Source of the DNA: JBCBDX01 sp039822005
Lineage (GTDB): Bacteria > Pseudomonadota > Alphaproteobacteria > Rhizobiales > Rhizobiaceae
DNA: 64,000 nt
Direction: 5' to 3'
Assembly (NCBI GenBank): GCA_039822005.1
Contig: JBCBMZ010000008.1
Coordinates: 62,001-126,000, forward strand
Part shown: in pieces, positions 53,006 to 61,166 of the stretch
How positions within the stretch are numbered: the first letter of the stretch is position 1
Layout: the number at the start of each line of letters is the position of its first letter
Notes under the pieces: generated by a model
What the model was told of the DNA's origin: nothing
Database searches by the model: none
The model's input: only the letters and a program-made list of their open reading frames with translations
Program-made: the position numbers and the translations under genes

Positions 53006-53140
53006 ATCGCCTTGAAACTCAAGCGAGAGGTAAACTTCGACACTTTCAACGCCGCCAGCCGCGTCAAAGGCCGCATAGTGCTCTCCGGACGATGGTGACC
53101 GAGGATCACGAATGGAAAAAGAACGATCCACGTAAGGTCA
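53004..53140 (-). pseudogene. Decayed fragment of a second MipA/OmpV gene
   Basis: On the minus strand this stretch encodes DRSFSIRDPRSPSSGEHYAAFDAAGGVESVEVYLSLEF. It matches residues about 188-225 of the intact MipA-like protein next door (DRYFSITDIQSANSAQDYAAFDASGGIKNVDVNLSLDF) at most key positions and without gaps. Upstream and downstream similarity ends abruptly; the open frame continues only as the antisense of the 152-residue gene. It looks like a direct-repeat remnant of a tandem duplication, offset about 278 bp. Confidence 0.7.
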
Positions 53141-53165
53141 GGTGCATTTCTCAGCGCTCAGAGCC

Positions 53166-53972
53166 TTAGAACTGAAACAAGAACCCGAGCCCGCCAGACA
53201 GTTGATTGTCACTTTCACTGATGGGGCTGTTGGCAGCATCGCCCAGCAACCGGCTGTAGCCACCACTCGCGCGAAGACTAAGGCGCTCGGTCGCCTCAAA
53301 ATCAAGCGACAGATTCACATCAACATTCTTGATGCCGCCAGATGCATCAAAGGCAGCATAGTCTTGCGCCGAGTTTGCCGACTGGATATCGGTGATTGAG
53401 AAATATCGGTCCATGTAATTATCGGACGCATATTCCAGCCCCGTTCTGGCCGTCAATGAGACCCGGGGCGCCAGTTCTGCGGTATAACCAAAGCCGGCGG
53501 TCGCAAGATAGCCGCCGTCATCCACGCCCGTGACTTGCGTTGATATCCCCGTCTCCACGAAAAAATCGCCCGCTGTGTAAGAGGTGAACGCACCCAACAC
53601 GACACCGCCTTCGACATCGCCCAAACCATCGAGCTTGCTGGACAGGCTTTCCTCGCGCCCAAACGAATAGCCAACGATGGGACCAATATCAAAACCACCG
53701 CGGCGCAAGACTGAAAGCCGTACATCGTCAGCACCACGCACCGTCACGCGTGAACGCTCATTGTTTTCGCCAAAGCTTGGAAAGACGACGGGGACACCGG
53801 TGACACGGAACTCATCAGAGCCTTCGTATGCTGGCCCAACGAAGGCAAATGCGCCCACATTGATTGAAAAATCAGCAAACAGTCCATCATCAGCTAAAGC
53901 GCCAGAAGATACGGAAATGCCGGATACAAATACGACGGCGAACAAACAAACCGGTCTCGATACGACAACCAT
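53166..53972 (-). CDS. MipA/OmpV family outer-membrane protein
   Basis: 268 residues with a signal peptide (about 1-27, ALA-DDG). The family opening FSINVGAFAFVGPAYEGSDEFRVTGVPVVFPSFG (about 35-68) and the C-terminal phenylalanine (FLFQF) identify a MipA/OmpV barrel. E. coli MipA scaffolds murein synthase and hydrolase; OmpV types act as osmoregulated porins. No regulator lies beside it. The decayed partial copy downstream points to past tandem duplication. Confidence 0.88.
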   Translation of the reverse strand: MVVVSRPVCLFAVVFVSGISVSSGALADDGLFADFSINVGAFAFVGPAYEGSDEFRVTGVPVVFPSFGENNERSRVTVRGADDVRLSVLRRGGFDIGPIVGYSFGREESLSSKLDGLGDVEGGVVLGAFTSYTAGDFFVETGISTQVTGVDDGGYLATAGFGYTAELAPRVSLTARTGLEYASDNYMDRYFSITDIQSANSAQDYAAFDASGGIKNVDVNLSLDFEATERLSLRASGGYSRLLGDAANSPISESDNQLSGGLGFLFQF

Positions 53973-54067
53973 TGGGTAAACTCTCTGTCAGGGCATTGGA
54001 TATGCTAAAACATACGCTGCAAATCGAAAATAGCTCATTAAAGATGGTTAAAAGTTACGACAAAGTG

Positions 54068-55333
54068 CTACAGCGCGTAGCCCACCCCCAAACCTTCCAG
54101 CACCTCCCAATAGGTCGGGAATGTCTTGGCCACACAGCCAGGGTCAAGGATCGATACGCCGGCCGTTTTAAGCCCAGCCAAAGCAAAGCTCATCGCAATG
54201 CGGTGGTCTGCGAATGTGTCGATGTCGGACGAAACCGTCTGTCCCGCCAAAGCCGGATCACCACGCACGATCAGATCATCACCTTCTTCCAGTGCCAGTC
54301 CCGGCTTGATCCGGTTCAACCCTTGTGAGAGTGCGGTGGTCCTGTCGCACTCTTTGACGCGCAAATTCTCAATCCCGACAAAACGCACCGGCGTCTCATT
54401 GTAGGCCGCCATAACGGCAAGCGTGGGGATCGCATCCTGCATCTGCGACCCGTCGATGACCACAGGCATATTGGGCCATTGCGCAATCATCTCACAGGCT
54501 TTGGCATCGGGCTGGGTGAAGGTTGCCGCGTTAGTGCCGATGTCAATCTTGCCTTCGGTCAGCTTTTCGGCCGCCCAAAGATAAGTCGCAGCGGAGGCGT
54601 CGGGTTCAACCTGATAGTCATTTGCCTGATACTTCGCAGGAAACACCTTCCAGTGCGATGCCGACTTTTCTTCAAACAAGGTGCCAAAAGCCGCCATCGC
54701 AGCCAATGTCAGGTCAATGTAGCCGCGCGCGCCAATCTCATCACCAGTCAGAACCACTTCCACAGCCGCATCGGCCATGGGCGCAGCCATCAACAGGGCC
54801 GAGACATATTGCGAAGAAAGCCCGCCATCGATTTCCAGACGCCCGGATGGAAAGTGTCCCTTGCCATTGACAACAACCGGCGGGCATCCACTGGGTGAAT
54901 CAATATCTGCGCCAGCCCGTTTAAGTGATTGAACCAAAGGCATAATCGGGCGTTTGCGCATGTGCTCATCGCCATCGACAACCACTTGCCCATCCACGCA
55001 CAAAACAATAGCGGTCAGAAAACGCGTCGTCGTGCCCGAATTGCCCAGGAAAAGCGGTTCGCCGGGGGGCATTAGGCGGCCGGTGCCGTGCACAACAAAA
55101 GAGGTTGCATCCGGCTCTTCAACACCAACGCCCATAGCCCGGAGCGCGTTGGCCATGTGCATCGTGTCATCAGACTTCAAAGCACCATTGATGCGGCTTG
55201 TGCCTTCAGCCAGCGCGGCCAAAGGCAGCACACGGTTGGTAATGGACTTGGAGCCCGGCAGCACGACAGTGCCGACAAGCGGCTTTGTCACCGGAAAAAG
55301 CGTCAGTTTTTCAAGCGCAAGAAAATCGGTCAT
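54068..55333 (-). CDS. aroA: 3-phosphoshikimate 1-carboxyvinyltransferase (EPSP synthase)
   Basis: 421 residues. Sixth shikimate step: joins PEP to shikimate 3-phosphate. The PEP/S3P motifs LPGSKSITNRVLPLAAL (about 26-42), LGNSGTTTRFLTAIV (about 96-110), GDEHMRKRPI (about 119) and DTFADHRIAMSFALAGL near the C-terminus are complete, and the length suits the roughly 420-residue class. The glycine loop GNSGTTTR differs from both E. coli (GNAGTAMR) and the CP4-type form common in rhizobia. It is not next to cmk-rpsA, the usual place. A strong hairpin ends exactly at its start codon. Confidence 0.93.
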   Translation of the reverse strand: MTDFLALEKLTLFPVTKPLVGTVVLPGSKSITNRVLPLAALAEGTSRINGALKSDDTMHMANALRAMGVGVEEPDATSFVVHGTGRLMPPGEPLFLGNSGTTTRFLTAIVLCVDGQVVVDGDEHMRKRPIMPLVQSLKRAGADIDSPSGCPPVVVNGKGHFPSGRLEIDGGLSSQYVSALLMAAPMADAAVEVVLTGDEIGARGYIDLTLAAMAAFGTLFEEKSASHWKVFPAKYQANDYQVEPDASAATYLWAAEKLTEGKIDIGTNAATFTQPDAKACEMIAQWPNMPVVIDGSQMQDAIPTLAVMAAYNETPVRFVGIENLRVKECDRTTALSQGLNRIKPGLALEEGDDLIVRGDPALAGQTVSSDIDTFADHRIAMSFALAGLKTAGVSILDPGCVAKTFPTYWEVLEGLGVGYAL

Positions 55334-55355
55334 GGCGCGGTGTTTGCACCGCGCC
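55334..55355 (-). promoter_or_regulatory. Strong hairpin abutting the aroA start codon
   Basis: Perfect 9-bp arms GGCGCGGTG (55334-55342) and CACCGCGCC (55347-55355) with a four-base loop, ending one base before the ATG of aroA on the minus strand. It lies in the 39 bp between the HlyU-type stop and aroA. There is no T tract, so I favour an effect on translation initiation; a Rho-independent terminator is unlikely. Confidence 0.6.
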
Positions 55356-55372
55356 CCCCACTCTTACAAGGC

Positions 55373-55684
55373 CTAAACAGGCTTATCCAAATCATCACCC
55401 ATCCAGAGGAAGTCACCATTTTGATCAATGATTAGCTTTGCTTTACCAATCGAAGCAACAGCAGCCTCCTCACGGCTGTTCATAATGTCAGCGCGCATGA
55501 ATTTGCGGGTGATCGGCACACCATCAATCATCTTTGTCAACTGGCCGCCGACCCGCCACTGGCCACCTTCAGGTTGCGGCATGGCTCTGATTTCAACATC
55601 CTTGTAGGTCTCATCCGGCTCCACCGGTGCGGCGTCATCCGCCTTCGCGCCACCACCAAACAAACGTGAGAAAAAACCAGCCAT
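55373..55684 (-). CDS. HlyU family protein
   Basis: 103 residues from the second of two adjacent ATGs (55684), seven bases after AGGAG; the first ATG (55687) is also possible. Family features: short Gly-rich N-terminus (FFSRLFGGG), YKDVEIRAMPQPEGGQWRVGGQLTK (about 28-52) and RKFMRADIMNSREEAAVASIGKAKLIIDQ (about 60-88). Named after a Vibrio hemolysin regulator, but alphaproteobacterial members lack a DNA-binding motif and have no known target. It lies directly upstream of aroA. Confidence 0.82.
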   Translation of the reverse strand: MAGFFSRLFGGGAKADDAAPVEPDETYKDVEIRAMPQPEGGQWRVGGQLTKMIDGVPITRKFMRADIMNSREEAAVASIGKAKLIIDQNGDFLWMGDDLDKPV

Positions 55685-55801
55685 CATTAATCTCCTATTC
55701 CCCGTTTTGGGAAAATGGATAGCAAGGTGTCAAGCCAGCAACGATAGACAAGGCCCTTCATACAGTTTACGTGAACGTCAAAATCTTGGGAGGGATTGAC
55801 G

Positions 55802-57160
55802 ATGGCCACCATGGACGCAGGCACACACGCGCCGCCAACGAGCGGATTTGTTCTGCCGCGATCAACGCGCATGCTCTACGGCATCTCGGACATGGGCGTG
55901 AACATCCTGGTGGTATCGTCGGTCCTGATTACCTTTGCGTATCTGACGACTGTGCTCGGCGTGCAGCCGGGCATTGCCGGGGCCATGTTGATGGCGGCAA
56001 AGATATGGGATGTGATCACCGATCCGCTGATCGGTCGCTGGTCAGATGCGACGAACTCGAAGATGGGCCGCCGCCGCCCCTGGATCATGTGGGGTTCGGT
56101 TCTTATGGCGATTGGATTTGCCACCATGTTTGCAGCGCCCTTTGAGGAAACATCCGCCAATGCGCAGGGTGCATTCTTTGTGCTGGCCATGATGTTTACC
56201 TTCACCGCCTTTACCATGGTCGGCGTCCCCTATGGTGCCATGACACCTGAAATGACGCCGGATTACCACGAGCGCTCAAACCTGACGGCTTGGCGCATGG
56301 GGTTTGGCTCGATCGGCCTATTGATCGGTGGGGCGGGCGCACCGCTACTGATCGGCGCTTTTGGCGGCGGGATCGAGGGGCATCGCATGATGGGCCTGGC
56401 TTTGATACCTGTGATAGCGATACCGCCCTTGTTGACGGTTTGGGGAACGCGAAAGGTCAAGTCGGCTAACGAAAATCCGCAACCGCCTGTCTCCTTTTCC
56501 GAGCAGCTCGCCATCGTGCGCCAAAACAAACCCTTCATGCTTTTGGCGGGTCTGTATCTCCTGCAGGTTGGCATGATTGCACAGATCACATCGGGACTTA
56601 TTTTAGCTTGTGCCTACATTTTCAAAGCCGAAGATCCAAACGCACTATTGACGGTAATGTACGGACTTTTTGTGCTGTCAACGATTGCCGCCATGCCGCT
56701 ATGGCTTTGGATTGGCCAGCGTATCAGCAAGAAGCAGGCTTACATGGCAGGCGGCATCCTCTTCATCATAGGCACCTGTTCCATTGCGCTGATGAACGAA
56801 AACACCATGCCGATTGCTTACGGGCTTATGGTGCTGATCGGTATCGGGTACGCAGCTTATCAGATTTTCCCATGGTCAATGCTGGCTGACACAATCTCGC
56901 ACGCACAGACTTATACAGATCAACCTGTCGAAGGCCTTTTCAATGGCTATTGGACCGCCTTTCAAAAAACAGGCATTGCCATCGGGCCCTTTGTCATCGG
57001 TTTGGTGCTCCAAGCGGCTGGATATATGCCGTCAACAGATGGAAGTTTTCCGGAACAATCGCAAACAGCTGTTACAGCGCTGCGCTATTGTATTTCTGTT
57101 GTCCCTGCACTGGTCTTCGGCATAACTCTATTTGGCGTTGCCCGTTACCCGTTAAAGTGA
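55802..57160 (+). CDS. MFS transporter, GPH (MelB-like) type
   Basis: 452 residues from the ATG at 55802, seven bases after GGGAGGG; an upstream TTG is too close. Twelve helices. The GPH signature KIWDVITDPLIGRWSDATNSKMGRRRPWIMWG (about 63-94) is nearly intact, and GYAAYQIFPWSMLADTISHAQTYTDQPVEGLFNGYWTAFQKTG supplies the second conserved loop. A cation-coupled symporter for a sugar or related organic solute. The hydrolase gene starts five bases after its stop, so the two form an operon. Confidence 0.9.
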   Translation: MATMDAGTHAPPTSGFVLPRSTRMLYGISDMGVNILVVSSVLITFAYLTTVLGVQPGIAGAMLMAAKIWDVITDPLIGRWSDATNSKMGRRRPWIMWGSVLMAIGFATMFAAPFEETSANAQGAFFVLAMMFTFTAFTMVGVPYGAMTPEMTPDYHERSNLTAWRMGFGSIGLLIGGAGAPLLIGAFGGGIEGHRMMGLALIPVIAIPPLLTVWGTRKVKSANENPQPPVSFSEQLAIVRQNKPFMLLAGLYLLQVGMIAQITSGLILACAYIFKAEDPNALLTVMYGLFVLSTIAAMPLWLWIGQRISKKQAYMAGGILFIIGTCSIALMNENTMPIAYGLMVLIGIGYAAYQIFPWSMLADTISHAQTYTDQPVEGLFNGYWTAFQKTGIAIGPFVIGLVLQAAGYMPSTDGSFPEQSQTAVTALRYCISVVPALVFGITLFGVARYPLK

Positions 57161-57165
57161 AAAAG

Positions 57166-58179
57166 ATGACCGAAGAAACGACTGTTAAACCCAAACGTTC
57201 GCGAAACCGTCCGATGCTATACTTCTTTTTGCTGCTGATTGTGGGGATTGCCGCTCTTTGGACCTTCGGCCCGCGCGAAGATGTGAGCATGGTCGCCAAT
57301 TTCGACGAAAGCGCGATCGGAGAAGACATTGACGGCTACCTTGCTCAGCGTGAGGCCCGATACGACGACATCCGCGATACCGCGTTCAAAGAAATCGTCT
57401 GGGCATTTCCGCAATCCAAAGCCCGCACGCCGGTTTCAATCGTATTCATACACGGTTTTTCAGCCTCCAAGGGCGAAGTGCGCCCTGTGCCGGATATTGC
57501 CGCTAAACAGTTGCAAGCCAACCTCTTCTTCACGCGCCTGACAGGTCATGGTCGAAGCGACGGCCCCATGGCAGAAGCAACCGTCCAAAGCTGGTTTGAT
57601 GATGTTCAAGAGGCCATCGCGATCGGCGAAAAACTCGGTGAAAAAGTAGTTCTGGTAACGGTCTCAACCGGCGGAACACTCGCATCTGTGGCCGCAACAC
57701 ACCCGCAGCTCAAAGATCGCATCGACGGCATAGTGTTCATCTCACCCAACTTTAAAGTGAACAATCCAATGGCCTGGCTGCTAACAGTGCCATTTGCCGA
57801 AACCCTGGTGCCGATGATCCTGGGTCCTGATCGCGGCTTCACGCCCAAAAACGAATTGCACGCCGAATATTGGACTGAAAACTACCCCTCGGTGGCTGTG
57901 TTGCCTATGGCGGCAATTGTCAAACAGGCGCAGCGTGGCAATTATTACAGCGCCACCACCCCTGCGCTCTTTATCTTTTCAGATAGCGACAAGGTTGTTG
58001 ATCACACCATGACCCGCACCATCGAAGAAAAGTGGGCCGGCCCCAGCACAATCATCACCGTCGGCAATTCCGATGATGAGGATCACCATGTCATCGCTGG
58101 CGATGCTGTGTCTCCCAGCACAACTGAAAAGCTGGCAAGTGATGTGGTGGAGTGGGTAAATAATATAGTGACTGGCTAA
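57166..58179 (+). CDS. Membrane-anchored alpha/beta hydrolase
   Basis: 337 residues from the ATG at 57166. A single N-terminal helix (about 17-34) anchors an alpha/beta-hydrolase domain facing the periplasm. Oxyanion HGFSASKGE (96-104), nucleophile elbow TVSTG with Ser167 (the first Gly of GxSxG replaced by Thr), candidate acid Asp274 or Asp279 (SDSDKVVD) and His307/308 (DEDHHVI). An esterase or lipase-like enzyme; substrate unknown. Co-transcription with the GPH transporter suggests they handle the same compound or its hydrolysis product. Confidence 0.85.
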   Translation: MTEETTVKPKRSRNRPMLYFFLLLIVGIAALWTFGPREDVSMVANFDESAIGEDIDGYLAQREARYDDIRDTAFKEIVWAFPQSKARTPVSIVFIHGFSASKGEVRPVPDIAAKQLQANLFFTRLTGHGRSDGPMAEATVQSWFDDVQEAIAIGEKLGEKVVLVTVSTGGTLASVAATHPQLKDRIDGIVFISPNFKVNNPMAWLLTVPFAETLVPMILGPDRGFTPKNELHAEYWTENYPSVAVLPMAAIVKQAQRGNYYSATTPALFIFSDSDKVVDHTMTRTIEEKWAGPSTIITVGNSDDEDHHVIAGDAVSPSTTEKLASDVVEWVNNIVTG

Positions 58180-58186
58180 CACCCAA

Positions 58187-58204
58187 ATAGGGTCTTGACC
58201 CTAT
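58187..58204. promoter_or_regulatory. Perfect palindrome upstream of the small exported-protein gene
   Basis: ATAGGGTC-TT-GACCCTAT, 8-base arms with a two-base spacer. It overlaps a TTGACC (-35-like) at 58195-58200 and lies about 65 bp before the ATG at 58269. It is too tight for a hairpin terminator and looks like an operator for a dimeric regulator. Confidence 0.45.
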
Positions 58205-58230
58205 GTTGCCTCATCTCCCCCAGCGGTAGC

Positions 58231-58262
58231 TTCCCGGTACAGACAGTCCAACACCGGGAGGT
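58231..58262 (+). promoter_or_regulatory. Hairpin overlapping the ribosome binding site of the small exported-protein gene
   Basis: TCCCGGT (58232-58238) pairs with ACCGGGA (58253-58259), loop of 14 bases. The right arm includes the first bases of the GGGAGGT ribosome site, so folding would hide it. Confidence 0.4.
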
Positions 58263-58268
58263 AACAAC

Positions 58269-58628
58269 ATGAAAACCCAATTCCGCAAAGGCAAAATCAT
58301 TGTCGCATTAGCTGCGCTGGCGCTCGCATTTCCTTTCAACTCGGCCATCGCCGAACCGCAAAAAATACAAGTAGCCCAGGCAGTCTATATTGAAAGCGGC
58401 ACTTATGTCGGACGGAGCCGCGGCGAGCAATTCGTTGTAAGTGTTGTTTATGGTGAAGGACGTATTCGTCTCACACGCAACGACAATGGTAATACGACAT
58501 TGTTCTCACCGATACGACGAAATAATTTTCGCAACGACAATGGTGAAGTCATAAAGGTCAGAAATCAGAGTAGCTTTAGCTTTGTTAGCGCCAACGGCAA
58601 CCAAGTGATTTCTTTCCGTAAAAAGTGA
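58269..58628 (+). CDS. Small exported protein of unknown function
   Basis: 119 residues: basic N-terminus, signal peptide (about 1-28, cleavage likely after SAIA-EP), then a beta-strand-rich, asparagine- and arginine-rich mature part (GRSRGEQFVVSVVYGEGRIRLTRNDNGNTT) ending in FRKK. Excellent GGGAGGT site seven bases before the ATG. No cysteines and no family recognised. It has its own upstream palindrome and hairpin, so regulation may be tight. Confidence 0.65.
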   Translation: MKTQFRKGKIIVALAALALAFPFNSAIAEPQKIQVAQAVYIESGTYVGRSRGEQFVVSVVYGEGRIRLTRNDNGNTTLFSPIRRNNFRNDNGEVIKVRNQSSFSFVSANGNQVISFRKK

Positions 58629-58644
58629 GCCATGACAATTGGGG

Positions 58645-59841
58645 CTAAGTGCCGCCGGTGGGGCGGGCATCACGTGAGAACAAATAAATCGCCAGCGCTA
58701 GCGTGAAAGCGAAGGCGTAAAACCACATCAACGAGCTATAGGTGGCAATCGCATCGCCACCAGCTTCATAAGATGTCACCAAACGCCCGGTCAGAAACTG
58801 CATCAGGCCGGCCCCGCCGATGGAAAAGAAATTGAGCAGCGTCACACCCCGACCCATCATATCGGTGGGAAAATACGCTTTGGCGTGAGCCATTAAAACA
58901 CCGTAGCCGACACCCGTGAGGCCGATGATTACAAGCAAAACGGTTAATAGACCAACCGGCATGGCCGGAGTTAGAGCGATACCCACCATGGCTATTGTGC
59001 CGATGGCCATGCCGCCAAAGGCAACCCATTTGCGCGTGTTAAAAAGCGTATCCAAAGGCCCGTAAGCCAAGCTACCAACGGCCATTGCCAAGGCCATGGC
59101 AAGCGTCACCCAGCCGATCAGCGATGCGTCAGCGCTGTGAATGCCAGCGAGCATGGGCCCCGCCCAAAGGCCGCGTATGCCGGCTGCTGCTGAATAATTG
59201 ACCAGCATGGCGGGGAAAATGAACCAGAGTGCCGGTATCGCCAGTAGCGTCAGATATCCGCGCAAGCCATTGTTGCTTTGCACACCAGCGTCCCGGTCCG
59301 GATCACGAACGCTGATGAAAATAAACGCGGCAACAAGGGCCGTCAAAACAGCAAAGAAACCAACCACCCAGCGCCAGGAGAAAGCCTCCACCGCCACCGA
59401 TAGCGGTGCCGCACTCGCGATATTTCCCAGATTGCCGATCGCGATAAAAAGGCTGGTCAGAAATGCAAAGCGTGCGGGATCAAAAGTACGCGCAAAGATA
59501 TATAGCGACGCCATTAATACCGGCGCACATCCCACCCCGATCAAAGCCATGGCGGCAACAAGCATCTGCGGTGACTGCGCCAACGCAAATAGCGCAACGC
59601 CGCCGGCACCGAATACGCCAAGCAAAACCGAAGCGGTGCGACGTGGACCAAACCGGTCCAGCGATGCTCCAACGGGAAACTGCATAAGGGCAAAAACGGC
59701 AAACCACATGCCTGATGCGATGGCCAAATCGCCACTATTGGTTCCCACATCAGCAGTAAGATTCGGTGTCAAAACCGCAAGGAAAGCTCGAAAAAACTGC
59801 GACAGCACATAGGCCGCACACAAAACAACCAGTCCCGCCAT
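58645..59841 (-). CDS. Major facilitator superfamily transporter
   Basis: 398 residues, 12 helices. The cytoplasmic loop SLDRFGPRRTASVLLG (about 60-75) is the MFS motif A; the N-terminal YVLSQFFRAFLAVLTPNLTADVG is like that of nitrate/anion or drug transporters of the NarK-like group, though no signature fixes the substrate. Divergent from the AI-2E-type permease gene by about 140 bp. Confidence 0.85.
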   Translation of the reverse strand: MAGLVVLCAAYVLSQFFRAFLAVLTPNLTADVGTNSGDLAIASGMWFAVFALMQFPVGASLDRFGPRRTASVLLGVFGAGGVALFALAQSPQMLVAAMALIGVGCAPVLMASLYIFARTFDPARFAFLTSLFIAIGNLGNIASAAPLSVAVEAFSWRWVVGFFAVLTALVAAFIFISVRDPDRDAGVQSNNGLRGYLTLLAIPALWFIFPAMLVNYSAAAGIRGLWAGPMLAGIHSADASLIGWVTLAMALAMAVGSLAYGPLDTLFNTRKWVAFGGMAIGTIAMVGIALTPAMPVGLLTVLLVIIGLTGVGYGVLMAHAKAYFPTDMMGRGVTLLNFFSIGGAGLMQFLTGRLVTSYEAGGDAIATYSSLMWFYAFAFTLALAIYLFSRDARPTGGT

Positions 59842-59984
59842 GCTCTATCCTTAATTCAGCCGCACGGCGCTATGAGGTTTTTTTCAAGAATGCAACCATT
59901 CGACAAGATGGAACTTGCAATTGTGCGGTTGCACACGCACACCCGTTGCGCGACAATATTAATATCCTAAAGACTCTTTTGAAT

Positions 59985-61163
59985 ATGGCAGTTCTAGAAC
60001 ACGACCGTTTCCGAAATTTCGTCTATGGCGTCGCACTGACGCTTATGATCGGCTTCGTTCTTTATATCGGCCAAAGTGTCTTTATACCTGTCATTGCCAG
60101 TGTGATTTTGGCCTACATCGTCATCGCGCTGGCACAACGTATGGGAGATATACCTTACATCGGCAAGTTGCTACCGGTGCCGATACGCTACCTGATTTCC
60201 ATCGTGATCATTATTGCAATCATTTCAGCGTTTATCTTCCTCATCATCTCAAATATCAACCAGCTGATCGCCCTGACACCGCAATACCAGGTGCGCCTTT
60301 TGGAGATTATCCAGAACCTAACGGCATCATTTGGCGAGGAATTCGGCATTGAAACACAGCCGACCTGGGAGACCATCCGCCGTGATGTGTTTGGCGACAT
60401 TTCCCTTCAGTCGCTGATCGGCTCGACAGTCACCTCGGTGTCTGTAATGGTCGGATCAACCTTTGTGATCATCGTCTACACCGGTTTTGCCTTGGCGGAA
60501 CGCCAACTTTTTGAAAGCAAGATGCGCAGACTGACATCCAATCCCGAAGAGAGCCGCCGCATCGTCGAGATTGTCTCGATCATCAACACGCGGATCGGAG
60601 ACTATCTCGTCACAAAAACCCTTGTGAATCTTATACTTGGCCTCCTGTCCTATCTGGTAATGGCATCCATGGACCTGAACTTTGCGGCCTTTTGGGCGGT
60701 GGTCATCGCCTTGATGAATTTCGTTCCCTATGTCGGCTCGTTCCTCGGCGTGCTGTTTCCAACCGCCATCGGCCTCGTAGAATTTCCCGAACTCACCATG
60801 GCGATTTTGCTGTTTGGCGGCCTCACAATTTGCCAAATCTTTGTTGGCAGCTTGATTGAACCGTCGATCATGGGGCGCTCCCTGAATTTGAGCCCCTTTG
60901 TCATTTTGGTCGCCTTGACGTCTTGGGCATCATTGTGGGGCATTGCCGGCGCGCTCTTGTCAGTGCCTATCACCGCCATCCTCGTGATCATTCTGTCCGA
61001 GTTTGAAGGTACACAACCCATTGCGATTATGCTGTCTCGCAATGGCAAAGTGGTGCAGCAAAGGCCAACGCCCGCCAAGCCTGTTCCGATCACCCCCTCC
61101 AAACCACCGCAGGCACAACGCACGGAAGACCCGACCGATATTTTGTTCTCAGATCAGGACTGA
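59985..61163 (+). CDS. AI-2E family transporter (PerM-like permease)
   Basis: 392 residues from the ATG at 59985 (MAVLEHDRFRNFVYGVALT). The open frame continues 73 codons upstream into the divergent promoter region, and those residues look non-coding. Family features: paired N-terminal helices (about 15-50), a central amphipathic segment, and the conserved C-terminal PYVGSFLGVLFP... GRSLNLSPFVILVAL. A proline-rich tail follows. No strong ribosome site is seen. It is three bases from the convergent ilvA stop. Substrates of this family are mostly unproven. Confidence 0.87.
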   Translation: MAVLEHDRFRNFVYGVALTLMIGFVLYIGQSVFIPVIASVILAYIVIALAQRMGDIPYIGKLLPVPIRYLISIVIIIAIISAFIFLIISNINQLIALTPQYQVRLLEIIQNLTASFGEEFGIETQPTWETIRRDVFGDISLQSLIGSTVTSVSVMVGSTFVIIVYTGFALAERQLFESKMRRLTSNPEESRRIVEIVSIINTRIGDYLVTKTLVNLILGLLSYLVMASMDLNFAAFWAVVIALMNFVPYVGSFLGVLFPTAIGLVEFPELTMAILLFGGLTICQIFVGSLIEPSIMGRSLNLSPFVILVALTSWASLWGIAGALLSVPITAILVIILSEFEGTQPIAIMLSRNGKVVQQRPTPAKPVPITPSKPPQAQRTEDPTDILFSDQD

Positions 61164-61166
61164 GCG

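Noticed and set aside
52520..53131. 203-codon minus-strand open frame
   Set aside because: Only its first 40 codons resemble a protein (the MipA fragment); the rest is the antisense of the 152-residue membrane protein. Treated as a pseudogene fragment instead of a gene.
59766..59984. N-terminal extension of the AI-2E family protein
   Set aside because: The extra 73 codons fall in the divergent promoter region, lack hydrophobic character and are unlike the family.
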